Shown piece after piece: positions 1 through 6,577 of a stretch of 7,040 nucleotides of DNA; position 1 is the stretch's first letter; each line of letters begins with the position of its first letter. The position numbers and the translations under genes were made by a program. Below the pieces are notes generated by a model, which worked only from the letters and a program-made list of their open reading frames with translations, was not told the DNA's origin and ran no database searches. This DNA is from an uncultured Ruminococcus sp. (GTDB taxonomy: Bacteria; Bacillota; Clostridia; Oscillospirales; Ruminococcaceae), in assembly GCA_945876155.1 (NCBI GenBank), contig CAMCMW010000074.1, forward strand, positions 1 through 7,040, read 5' to 3'.

Positions 1-50
1 CATACTCCTATTATACCACGTTTTTCACCACTTTGCAATTGTGCGGTGTT
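1..50. mobile_element. Probable end of an unidentified insertion element
   Basis: Translated in the VirB4 frame, this stretch does not give the sequence expected just upstream of LCEIIVGG, and it contains a strong outward promoter reading left. This fits the end of an IS that interrupted the ATPase gene, with the junction at roughly 41-53. The family cannot be named from 50 bases, and no target duplication can be tested because the other end is outside the window. Confidence 0.4.
10..38 (-). promoter_or_regulatory. Leftward sigma-A-type promoter near the window edge
   Basis: On the minus strand there is a -35 box TTGCAA (33-38), a 17-base spacer and a perfect -10 box TATAAT (10-15), followed by AGGAG. 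It points out of the window, opposite to the conjugation genes. It lies in sequence that does not match VirB4, so it most likely drives a gene of an inserted element whose end is near base 50. The promoter boxes are seen directly; the driven gene is not in the window. Confidence 0.55.
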
Positions 51-814
51 GCCTTTGTGAGATTATTGTTGGAGGCAGATATGGTCTTTCATCGGAAGAA
101 CGTTCTGTAATTGATAAATGTGTACAGCGACTTTACAAGCGGTTTATTGAAAATGAGCCGACAGCAGATAAAATGCCTTTGCTTTCAGATTTACAGCGTG
201 AACTTGAAAATGAGGGTGAAGTTGCACTCAGAGTATTCAACTCACTTGAAATGTTTGTAAACGGCTCTCAGAATCTTTTCAATCATCAGACAAACATTGA
301 TATGTCAAACAGAATAATCTGCTTTGATATTAAGGAACTGAGTAATCAGCTTAAAAAGGTCGGTATGCTGATTGTTCAGGATACTGTATGGAACAGAGTT
401 TCCGAAAACAGAAACCTGAAAAAGATTACTCGTTACTACATTGATGAGTTTCATCTGCTTCTCAAAGAAGAACAGACAGCTAAGTATTCTGCTGAAATAT
501 GGAAACGATTCAGAAAATGGGGCGGAGTTCCGACAGGCATTACTCAGAATGTCAAGGATTTGTTATCCTCACAGGAGGTTGAGAATATCTTTGATAACTC
601 TGATTTTGTGTATATGCTGAATCAGGCTGCCGGTGACAGAGATATTCTTGCCGAAAAGCTCCATATTTCAAAGGAACAAATGAAATTTGTCACAAATTCA
701 GGTCCGGGCGAAGGACTTATTCGTTACGATAAAGTGCTTCTGCCGTTTACAGACCACTTCCCGACTAATACGGAAATGTATAAATTAATGACGACAAAAG
801 TCGAAGAATCATGA
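41..814 (+). CDS. VirB4-family conjugation ATPase (CD1110-like), C-terminal part, 5' truncated
   Basis: This is the C-terminal third of a VirB4/TraE-type ATPase that would energise a Gram-positive type IV secretion channel at the cytoplasmic membrane. Visible are the family's GGxxGLSxxE stretch (about residues 11-21), the Walker B segment YYIDEFHLLL with D135/E136, the conserved region around KWGGVPTGITQN (Q169, N170), and a C-terminus ending in MTTK, as is usual for this family. Full-length members are roughly 800 residues, and the Walker A half is absent. The frame is open to the window edge, but residues before LCEIIVGG do not match the KSDFxxS-type sequence normally found there, so homology stops near base 50. 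The GTG at 41 has no convincing ribosome binding site and is probably not a natural start. It stops 4 bases before a hairpin. The family call is secure; calling it a non-functional remnant is inference. Confidence 0.85.
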   Translation: MRCCLCEIIVGGRYGLSSEERSVIDKCVQRLYKRFIENEPTADKMPLLSDLQRELENEGEVALRVFNSLEMFVNGSQNLFNHQTNIDMSNRIICFDIKELSNQLKKVGMLIVQDTVWNRVSENRNLKKITRYYIDEFHLLLKEEQTAKYSAEIWKRFRKWGGVPTGITQNVKDLLSSQEVENIFDNSDFVYMLNQAAGDRDILAEKLHISKEQMKFVTNSGPGEGLIRYDKVLLPFTDHFPTNTEMYKLMTTKVEES

Positions 815-817
815 GAA

Positions 818-844
818 AAGCCGTAGAGGTTTTCTCTACGGCTT
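818..844. terminator. Hairpin between convergent genes, probable bidirectional terminator
   Basis: There is a perfect 11-base stem (818-828 pairs with 834-844) with the 5-base loop GTTTT. It begins 4 bases after the ATPase stop codon and lies 23 bases beyond the stop of the minus-strand VOC gene. Read on the minus strand the stem is followed by a short T-rich run (TTTTCTC), as in an intrinsic terminator. On the plus strand the following TATATTC is a weaker tail. Confidence 0.7.
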
Positions 845-867
845 ATATTCGTTCGATAAACTGGGAT

Positions 868-1278
868 TTATAAATCTTTTTTCTCGTAGGGTTTGTCCCA
901 AGAACCTATTTCAATGATGTTGCCTTCTGGGTCAGCAATATAGCAAGTTCTCTGTCCCCAAGGTTCAAGTTCTGGTTCTAATACAGATGTTGCACCTTTT
1001 TCTATAGCATTATTATATGCAATATCAACTTCTTCAAAAGTATCAACATAAAGTGCTATTTCACTATGACCATTTAAGCCTTTTATATACTCATATCTTC
1101 TATGTGTCATGTTCTCAAAATCTTTTCTACCATACAGCAAAAACAATGTTCCATCCTTAACGAGATAAACATTTGATGTATCTTCGCTTTCTTTTATTTC
1201 AAATCCAAGAACATCTCTATAAAATTTAATCATTCTCGCCATATCTTCAACAAATAATCCAAAACCATCTAATCGCAT
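868..1278 (-). CDS. VOC-superfamily (glyoxalase/bleomycin-resistance fold) protein
   Basis: This 136-residue protein has the two beta-alpha-beta-beta-beta modules of the vicinal oxygen chelate fold. The first module has FVEDMARMIKFYRDVLGFE near the N-terminus. The second has HSEIALYVDTFEEVDIAYNNA followed by PWGQRTCYIADPEGNIIEI, the DPEGNxxEI ending typical of the superfamily. Members include glyoxalase I, dioxygenases and drug-sequestering proteins; the substrate cannot be read from sequence. The start at 1278 is preferred because GGAGG lies 6 bases upstream; the longer TTG-initiated version at 1293 would include that site in the coding region. It has its own promoter and runs against the conjugation genes, which suggests an acquired cargo gene. 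The fold is clear; a role in resistance or detoxification is only a possibility. Confidence 0.85.
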   Translation of the reverse strand: MRLDGFGLFVEDMARMIKFYRDVLGFEIKESEDTSNVYLVKDGTLFLLYGRKDFENMTHRRYEYIKGLNGHSEIALYVDTFEEVDIAYNNAIEKGATSVLEPELEPWGQRTCYIADPEGNIIEIGSWDKPYEKKDL

Positions 1279-1338
1279 AATATACCTCCACAAATTCTAA
1301 TTTGGTTTGTTGATTCAATTTCTCAACATTATAAAAAT

Positions 1339-1367
1339 AGTATATCACAAGCAGTAACAAAATGCAA
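1339..1367 (-). promoter_or_regulatory. Promoter of the VOC gene
   Basis: On the minus strand, -35 TTGCAT (1362-1367) and -10 TATACT (1339-1344) are separated by 17 bases. They lie about 60 bases upstream of the VOC start codon, leaving an AT-rich leader. On the plus strand the same gap holds a weaker candidate, TTGTTG (1307-1312) and TATAAA (1330-1335) with 17-base spacing, which could feed the downstream operon. Confidence 0.6.
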
Positions 1368-1405
1368 TACCAAAATCCAAAATCTTACAGAAAGGAGGCG
1401 GTCAG

Positions 1406-4171
1406 ATGAGCAGACTAACCAGAAAGCACAACAACCTGAGAAAAGCACAGGCAAGATTTGAAAAAGTCAGCCGACGAGGAAAGCAGTTCCAGTTGCAGTT
1501 TGACAGACAGCGGAATAATCGTGGCAGATATAAAACATCGGTCAATATTGTGCGTAGCGAAAAGCAGTATCATGGAAATAATCGAGGTATTCTGCATAAA
1601 ATTGTCAACCTGAAATATCGTGTAAACGGCGATACTCCGTCAATTACACGAACACTTAATGCTACTCAGCCGACTACTTTCATAGGGAAATCAATAAAAA
1701 AGACAGCTCAGGCAACAAATTTTGTAGTTCATGATGCAATTAAAACTGCTGTTGATGCTGGACTTACAGCCGAAACTGTCGGGATTAAGGTTACTGATAC
1801 GGCAAGTCGGGAAATTGTTAATAAGGCAAGGCAGAAATATACTCGTGAAGCCGTTGATGATTACCACAGAGGAACTTTTGCAACTCTGAAAATCGGTGCT
1901 GATGCTGTCAAAAGTACTCACAAGCATTTCAAACTCAAAAAGCAGTATCGACTTGAAAAAGCGAAATACAGGCTTAAAAAGGTTGAGAATGATATTTTCA
2001 AAGCTGAAAATTTCAAACCGAACAAGCGAAAAATTCTTCGTAAGTTAATTGACAATAAGGAAGAATTTCAGCTTAACAAGAGCAAATTCAAAAACAGCGA
2101 TAAAACAAATCTCGACAGAGCCTTCTATATAAGAAGAAAACAGAAGTTCAAACAGAATAAGCGTGAGCTGAATCATGAATTAAATAAGCTCAAATCTGAA
2201 AAGAAATTCAGAAATCTGACTTTAACAAATCAGAAAAAGATTGCAAAGAATTCAAATCCCGGTCTGCTGATTACAAAGCCTGTCGAATACACAGGAAACA
2301 GATTGAAGGCATCTGCTTGGCAGAAAGCTGTAAATGAGGATCAGGATAATGATGTGCTTCATGCGATTGATTCCACTAAGCGTAGAGTTATTGCTCCTGC
2401 TGTTCAGAAAATCAGCAAACCACAGCGATTGCAAAATCAGCAGAAAAAGCGTGACAAAATTTCTGATAAAGATTCCAAATCGCAGGAAAAACTGCGAAAA
2501 AAGGATAATCGTCTGAAAGAAAAACACGATAAGCCGAAGAAGAAAAAGAAAGCTCAGAACAAAAAGAAGCATCAAAGTTCTTTCGGTGAACGCTTTAAAG
2601 ACGGATTGAAAGCATTTCTGAGGTTTGTAAAGAACATTTATACAGCAGAAGTCAAGAAAATATTTCTGATAATTCTTGCAGTAATTTTATTGCTTCTTCT
2701 CTTAGTCGCACTGATTGTGATGATATTTTCAGGAGTTTCAAGCAGTTCAGGATTTCTTCTTGGTACATATGCAGCACAGGATTATGATTTATCCGAAGCT
2801 GAAAAGTATTATACCAAACTTGCATGGGACATGAATGAAAATATCAGACTTGTCGGAGATTCTTCAACATGGAAAACAGGCTTGTCGAAATTCGGCGTAA
2901 ATACAAGCGGAATGAAAGATACTCCTGATACTTTCCAATGGGGCAACAGTACAGTATATAACTGGAATCCAACATATGATTTTGATACATATAAGCTGTG
3001 GTGTTTCCTCTGTGCATATTATTATGACTTTGATGCCGCCGACAATGGAGATATTAAATACTGGAAGTATTCAAGTGGTACAGAAAGCCTTATAAAAGAA
3101 ATATTTGATGCTGAATATGAATTTGTCAGCAATTATGATAATACTTCACATTGGGAATATCGTTATCATTTTGATTCTCGTGGTTACTATTCAATCGAAG
3201 GTTCGGGTACATCAGGAAGTTACGGATATATTGATATTGCTTCTCCTTCGGCATTGCCTATGGGTGCTGTTACAAACGGAAAAACGCTGTATTATGACTT
3301 ATCCAATGGTGAGGTTCTGAATTATAATGACGGATATTCTGAGACAGGCTGGTATCTTAAAAATCAGTATGTTGATGATTATGATAACAGCGGAACAAAA
3401 TTCGGAAAATGGTATGTCAATGGTGAAACCTGTGGATATGGAATATGGGACAATGGTGTACTTGTAACTCCTGTTCCCTATGTTATTCCTGAACAGAACT
3501 GGTGCAGTTTCCTGCAAAAATATGACTGGGAAACAGACTGTCGTCTGTATTACAGCGTAAAGCAGAAGAAAACATTTGATAAGGTCATTGAGGACAAGCT
3601 GAAATCAATGTCAAAATCAGATGAGCGATTGCAGTATTACAATCTGCTTATAGGAACAGACAGCGGACAGATGTACGGAAATCATCAGACACTCCGAAAT
3701 ATGTTCGGTACTCAGACTATTCACGATTATTCAATAACAAACGGATTCGGCTATGATATGCAGAACTGGAATTCAGTTCATTGCAAAATCAATACTCTGC
3801 ATGAAGGACTTGATGTTGTTTTAAACTCCAATTCCGGAATTTACGCACCATTCGACTGCAAAATTACAAAGGTTGATACTTCAACACACAGCGTAGTTTT
3901 ACGAAAAGATGATGTGGAATACTGGTATGACGGCACAGGTGGTACAAAGCGTGATACAGAGGTTTATCTGTCTAATGTAAATCTTAAAAGCGGTTTATCT
4001 GAGGGCGATACAATTAAGGTCGGAGATTATTTCGCCAATTCAACAGGCAATAAGAATTGTGACGGAAGTATTTCCGATAACAACACAAGTCATTATGTGC
4101 ATATCAAAGTGAAAATTGATACAGACGGATACGGCTGGGACTTTATTGATCCGCTTCTTGTTCTGTATTAA
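1406..4171 (+). CDS. CD1108-family conjugation protein: basic cytoplasmic region, one TM, C-terminal M23-like peptidase domain
   Basis: This 921-residue protein probably forms part of the transfer channel and opens the cell wall during conjugation, the role of VirB1/Orf14-like hydrolases. Residues 1-415 are hydrophilic and very rich in Lys, Arg, Asn and Gln (densest at about 340-395), with no signal peptide, so likely cytoplasmic. A single membrane segment spans about 419-443 after Lys residues. The outer part is rich in Tyr, Asp, Gly and Asn. The last ~130 residues resemble an M23 (LytM/lysostaphin) domain: HEGLD at 799-803 matches HxGxD, and HYVH at 896-899 stands where HxH is expected. Many relatives instead carry an NlpC/P60 domain, which I do not see. 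The start is well supported (AAAGGAGG 7 bases upstream). It begins the operon, and the next gene's ribosome binding site directly follows its stop. Peptidase activity is uncertain because of the altered second motif. Confidence 0.8.
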   Translation: MSRLTRKHNNLRKAQARFEKVSRRGKQFQLQFDRQRNNRGRYKTSVNIVRSEKQYHGNNRGILHKIVNLKYRVNGDTPSITRTLNATQPTTFIGKSIKKTAQATNFVVHDAIKTAVDAGLTAETVGIKVTDTASREIVNKARQKYTREAVDDYHRGTFATLKIGADAVKSTHKHFKLKKQYRLEKAKYRLKKVENDIFKAENFKPNKRKILRKLIDNKEEFQLNKSKFKNSDKTNLDRAFYIRRKQKFKQNKRELNHELNKLKSEKKFRNLTLTNQKKIAKNSNPGLLITKPVEYTGNRLKASAWQKAVNEDQDNDVLHAIDSTKRRVIAPAVQKISKPQRLQNQQKKRDKISDKDSKSQEKLRKKDNRLKEKHDKPKKKKKAQNKKKHQSSFGERFKDGLKAFLRFVKNIYTAEVKKIFLIILAVILLLLLLVALIVMIFSGVSSSSGFLLGTYAAQDYDLSEAEKYYTKLAWDMNENIRLVGDSSTWKTGLSKFGVNTSGMKDTPDTFQWGNSTVYNWNPTYDFDTYKLWCFLCAYYYDFDAADNGDIKYWKYSSGTESLIKEIFDAEYEFVSNYDNTSHWEYRYHFDSRGYYSIEGSGTSGSYGYIDIASPSALPMGAVTNGKTLYYDLSNGEVLNYNDGYSETGWYLKNQYVDDYDNSGTKFGKWYVNGETCGYGIWDNGVLVTPVPYVIPEQNWCSFLQKYDWETDCRLYYSVKQKKTFDKVIEDKLKSMSKSDERLQYYNLLIGTDSGQMYGNHQTLRNMFGTQTIHDYSITNGFGYDMQNWNSVHCKINTLHEGLDVVLNSNSGIYAPFDCKITKVDTSTHSVVLRKDDVEYWYDGTGGTKRDTEVYLSNVNLKSGLSEGDTIKVGDYFANSTGNKNCDGSISDNNTSHYVHIKVKIDTDGYGWDFIDPLLVLY

Positions 4172-4174
4172 ATG

Positions 4175-4182
4175 AAGGGAGG
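4175..4182 (+). promoter_or_regulatory. Ribosome binding site that decides a TTG start
   Basis: AAGGGAGG lies 7 bases before TTG at 4190, but only 1 base before the ATG at 4184 and inside the frame of the ATG at 4172. Spacing favours TTG 4190 as the real start of the DUF4315-like gene. Confidence 0.6.
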
Positions 4183-4189
4183 AATGACT

Positions 4190-4495
4190 TTGATTCCGAT
4201 AGATGAAAAAATCGAAAGGCTTCAAAAGAGGTCAGCACAGCTTGAAAAGGACATAAGGGACAAAACTGCTGAGAAAAAGCGAATTGATACCCAGATTGAA
4301 CTTTTAAGCTACTCACAGCTTAAAGCTGAGATTGGAAATCATTCAATGACATCGGATGATTTTGCTAAATATGCAAAGCTCGTCAGAAAAATGGAAGATA
4401 ACAGCGTCACTTTTGATGATATTGATTCCATGCTTGACAGCTTAACCGAAAATAACAGAAAAGAGGAAATTTCAAATGAAAAACAAATTTTTTAG
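4190..4495 (+). CDS. DUF4315-like small coiled-coil protein of conjugative elements (CD1107A-like)
   Basis: This is a roughly 101-residue soluble protein of unknown biochemical function. Its first half is a charged heptad-like helix ([19 protein letters not shown] and on through the [11 protein letters not shown] region), predicted coiled coil. The second half holds a short segment around [16 protein letters not shown]. The size, the N-terminal coiled coil and its place between the CD1108-like and DUF4366-like genes match the DUF4315 family. A TTG start at 4190 is preferred because of ribosome binding site spacing; ATG at 4172 would give 107 residues. The end overlaps the next gene by 20 bases, implying coupled translation. 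A structural or assembly role in the channel is inferred only from context. Confidence 0.7.
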   Translation: MIPIDEKIERLQKRSAQLEKDIRDKTAEKKRIDTQIELLSYSQLKAEIGNHSMTSDDFAKYAKLVRKMEDNSVTFDDIDSMLDSLTENNRKEEISNEKQIF

Positions 4496-5288
4496 TTTCG
4501 CCATGTCAGCTGCTATGTTGGCACTTGCATCAACAGGAGTTACTGCATCAGCAGAAGAAAGCTCAACAACAGCCGAAGTCACAACAGCAGTAGAAGAAAC
4601 CTCATCCACAACAGAAACAACTGAATTTACGCTTAATGAATCAGACTTCTCTAATGTAATGAGTATTCTCGGTAATATGGGAACTGCTGATACAACAGAT
4701 GAAAATAATCTCCCTGACTTTTTCGGTGATGAGTATTATGATACCGACGGAAATGCAACTCTGATTAAGTCCGAGAAAATCATCTATGACAGTGAAGAAA
4801 TGCAGTTTATCGCCGTAACCACAAAGGACGGTCATGTTTTCTATGTACTTATCAATTACTCGGCTGAAAACGGAGAAAACAATGTTTTCTTCTTAAATAA
4901 AGTTGATTCCTATGATTTGTACGCACTTCTCTATGCAGGTCAGGAAGATGAGGACGGAAATCCGACGATTACACCTGAAGAAGCATTACAGGCCGCACAG
5001 AATGCAAACGGCAGAGTAACAACTGCTGTTGATTCTGAAAATCCAAAGACAGAAAGTGTATCTGAGAGTGATGATTCAGAAGAAACTGAAACACCTGTAA
5101 AAGCTCCCATGAATATGAGCATGATTTATCTTGCTGTCGGACTTGTGGCTATTGGTGCAGTCGGTTTTGTCGGCTTTAAGTTCCTTAAAAAGCCTAAGAA
5201 AACAGGAATTGCCGATAATGACAATTCTGATGATGATGACATCACTTGGTATGACAATGAAGATGAAATCAATGAAGATGATGAATAA
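4476..5288 (+). CDS. DUF4366-like secreted, membrane-anchored conjugation protein (CD1107-like)
   Basis: This 270-residue envelope protein has no known enzymatic role. It has a classical signal peptide (residues 1-26, probable cleavage after ASA), a Thr/Ser/Glu-rich linker to about residue 50, and a central domain whose core [12 protein letters not shown] (from residue 115) and following NNVFFLNKV fit the DUF4366 family. A further Ser/Glu/Thr-rich linker leads to a C-terminal membrane span at about 214-235, then KKPKK and a very acidic tail with many Asp and Glu. The predicted topology is a surface domain with a cytoplasmic acidic tail. AAGAGGA sits 8 bases before the ATG, inside the preceding gene. 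In Tn1549/CTn4-like elements this gene follows the CD1108- and DUF4315-like genes, as here. Confidence 0.78.
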   Translation: MKNKFFSFAMSAAMLALASTGVTASAEESSTTAEVTTAVEETSSTTETTEFTLNESDFSNVMSILGNMGTADTTDENNLPDFFGDEYYDTDGNATLIKSEKIIYDSEEMQFIAVTTKDGHVFYVLINYSAENGENNVFFLNKVDSYDLYALLYAGQEDEDGNPTITPEEALQAAQNANGRVTTAVDSENPKTESVSESDDSEETETPVKAPMNMSMIYLAVGLVAIGAVGFVGFKFLKKPKKTGIADNDNSDDDDITWYDNEDEINEDDE

Positions 5289-5303
5289 TCGGAGGGTGTT
5301 TTT

Positions 5304-5627
5304 ATGAAGAAGATTTGTATTATTACAGCAATCGCAGGAACTGCCTGTGCAACAGCAGCCGTAATTAAGAAAGTATCAGATGTAAAAAAGGATGCTTTCA
5401 AGAACGGCTACAAGTCAGGATTATCCGATTCAATGTTTTTTGCAGAAAAGGCTATGAAAGATTTTTCTGAAGAAATGAAGAAAATCACTGAGCCTGTCAT
5501 TGAGGAAAATCTGGAGCTTAGAGAAAAGTATACAAAGCTCATTTCCGACTATGAAGCACTTATCGAGGAATACAACAGCCTTGCAAGTGACTATTGCAGC
5601 GAAGATGATGAGGACATTGAAGAATAA
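5304..5627 (+). CDS. Small membrane-anchored coiled-coil protein, unknown function
   Basis: I do not recognise a named family. This 107-residue protein has an N-terminal hydrophobic segment rich in Ala, Thr and Ile (about residues 4-21), flanked by Lys on both sides, then a Lys-rich stretch with NGYKSGLSDS, a long charged helix that is probably coiled coil (about 45-92), and an acidic end (SEDDEDIEE). GGAGGG lies 7 bases before the ATG, and the gene starts 15 bases after the DUF4366-like gene, so it belongs to the same operon. It could be an accessory subunit of the transfer channel; that is inferred from context. Confidence 0.65.
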   Translation: MKKICIITAIAGTACATAAVIKKVSDVKKDAFKNGYKSGLSDSMFFAEKAMKDFSEEMKKITEPVIEENLELREKYTKLISDYEALIEEYNSLASDYCSEDDEDIEE

Positions 5628-5651
5628 GTGAATTTTGGAGGACATAAGGCA

Positions 5652-5810
5652 ATGAGAAAGAGAGAATTTGTCGGTGTCAGCACAATTTTCGGGGTTATTT
5701 GTGCAGTTGTAGGTTTTGCCCTCTATCGCAGAGGCAATACAAACGGATTTATGAGAGGATACAGAGAAGCCGACAAGCAGAGAGAATTTGAAAGTATTAA
5801 GTCTGTTTGA
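5652..5810 (+). CDS. 52-residue single-span membrane protein, unknown function
   Basis: This is a very small protein: MRKREF, one hydrophobic span (about residues 7-23), then a basic stretch YRRGNTNGFMRGYREADKQ and a short tail. A GTG at 5628 would add 8 residues but would place the GGAGG (5637-5641) inside the gene; ATG 5652 with a 10-base spacing is preferred. It directly follows the preceding small membrane protein and overlaps the methyltransferase start by 23 bases. Its NGFxxGY patch after the span loosely resembles NGYKSGL in the preceding protein, so the two may be distant relatives. No function can be assigned. Confidence 0.55.
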   Translation: MRKREFVGVSTIFGVICAVVGFALYRRGNTNGFMRGYREADKQREFESIKSV

Positions 5811-6417
5811 CGGTATTTCCTGCGGAAGATTGGCACTTGAACGTGCCGGTCTTTCCGTAGAAAAATATGATGCTTTTGAAATTGACAAGTATGCCATGAA
5901 AGTTTCAAAGAACAATTTCCCCGATATTGTTCAGCATGGTGACGTATTTGACGGCAATTTCAAGGAGTTTCAGGGATATGACCTTCTTATTGGTGGATCA
6001 CCCTGTACTTACTGGAGCGTAGCAAAAAAGAACAGAGAAACAACAAAAGATGGTGAAGGATTTAAGTTGTTTATGCAGTATGTAAAAGGACTTGAAGATT
6101 CAAATTGCAGATATTTTCTGTATGAAAATAATAATTCCATTCACCAGAATATAAAGGATGAAATATCGGGTTATCTCGGTGTTCAGCCTGTTATGATAAA
6201 TTCTGCACTTGTATCAGCACAGCAGCGTAAGCGTTGCTACTGGACTAATATTCCGAATATTACACAGCCTGATGATAAAGGAATACTCTTAAACGATATT
6301 CTTGAAAGCGGTATTGGCTGGCAGGATAAAAGCTATTGTATGACAGCAACATACGCAGGTGCAGTTCTGAATAATACCCTTGCCAATGCTTTTTCAATAA
6401 CCTCGCTATCAGCGTGA
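5788..6417 (+). CDS. C5-cytosine DNA methyltransferase (Dcm/phage type), 3' truncated
   Basis: It would transfer a methyl group from S-adenosylmethionine to cytosine C5 in DNA. The motifs are clear: motif I LSLFDGISCGR at the N-terminus, motif IV GGSPCTYWS with the catalytic C73, motif VI YENN (E113) and motif VIII QQRKR (145-149). It starts at TTG 5788, overlapping the upstream gene by 23 bases, with only a weak purine-rich ribosome binding site. Family members usually continue for another 100 or more residues with the target-recognition region and motifs IX and X; none of that is present. The final ten residues (NAFSITSLSA) are encoded by the antisense strand of a recombinase remnant, so native homology ends near base 6384. 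Such orphan enzymes on mobile elements often protect against host restriction. Without its C-terminal part this one is probably inactive. Confidence 0.8.
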   Translation: MKVLSLFDGISCGRLALERAGLSVEKYDAFEIDKYAMKVSKNNFPDIVQHGDVFDGNFKEFQGYDLLIGGSPCTYWSVAKKNRETTKDGEGFKLFMQYVKGLEDSNCRYFLYENNNSIHQNIKDEISGYLGVQPVMINSALVSAQQRKRCYWTNIPNITQPDDKGILLNDILESGIGWQDKSYCMTATYAGAVLNNTLANAFSITSLSA

Positions 6418-6506
6418 GCATATATCGAGGTTGTTTCCACAGAACTATGTCCCAAAAAGTCTCTGATGTACGACAGCGGGATACCGGCTTTGTACATGCC
6501 ATGAGT
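6381..6506 (-). pseudogene. Tyrosine recombinase (phage-type integrase) remnant, C-terminal catalytic piece
   Basis: Read on the minus strand from 6506 there are about 42 residues including GMYKAGIPLSYIRDFLGHSS and, further on, TTSIYAHADSEVIEKAL. This is the end of a tyrosine recombinase catalytic domain: the LGH histidine (codon 6447-6449) and the nucleophilic tyrosine of IYAHAD (codon 6420-6422) are both present. The Arg-containing earlier part is missing because an in-frame TAG (6507-6509) and IS sequence adjoin it. On the other side the frame runs on into antisense methyltransferase sequence and stops at 6333-6335. It is therefore broken at both ends and has no start or ribosome binding site. 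Confidence 0.75.
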
Positions 6507-6518
6507 CTATCCTAAAAT

Positions 6519-6547
6519 TTGTGTAAACCTCTGAAGTAGTGTATAAT
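6519..6547 (+). promoter_or_regulatory. Promoter of the IS256-family transposase
   Basis: A -10 box TATAAT (6542-6547) follows a weak -35 TTGTGT (6519-6524) after 17 bases, about 30 bases upstream of the transposase ATG. The -10 box overlaps the inverted repeat at 6534-6563. Confidence 0.5.
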
Positions 6548-6563
6548 AGGAGAGACACTACTT
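6534..6563. repeat. Inverted repeat in the IS leader, overlapping the -10 box
   Basis: AAGTAGTGT (6534-6542) and ACACTACTT (6555-6563) are perfect 9-base inverted arms around a 12-base loop. Transcripts entering from outside would carry the whole hairpin, while those from the internal promoter would start within or after the loop. This fits a device that limits transposase expression by read-through. That role is inferred. Confidence 0.55.
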
Positions 6564-6577
6564 TGGAGGTTTTAATT

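Noticed and set aside
1..15. Minus-strand ATG at the window edge right after TATAAT-AGGAG as a transposase start
   Set aside because: The ATG is only 7 bases past the -10 box, so the transcript would lack the AGGAG; the true start is probably outside the window.
1291..1310. Possible operator palindrome in the VOC leader (AAATT-CT-AATTT)
   Set aside because: The arms are only five AT bases each, which is expected by chance in such AT-rich sequence, and no regulator gene is nearby.
2252..2575. Hydrophobic minus-strand frame that looks like a membrane protein
   Set aside because: Its Leu/Phe-rich character is just the complement of the Lys-rich codons of the CD1108-like gene; it has no start signals.
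5430..5915. 161-residue open frame on the minus strand
   Set aside because: It lies antisense to two small membrane genes and the methyltransferase start, has no ribosome binding site or recognisable domain, and is Ser/Phe/Cys-rich as expected of a shadow of a Lys/Glu-rich gene.
5788..6417. Methyltransferase as part of a restriction-modification or phage-defence system
   Set aside because: No endonuclease or other defence gene is next to it; neighbours are transfer genes and IS remnants, and the enzyme is truncated.
6260..6502. 80-residue minus-strand frame starting MACTKPV
   Set aside because: It is the wrong frame of the recombinase remnant; the meaningful translation is the neighbouring frame containing IRDFLGHSS.
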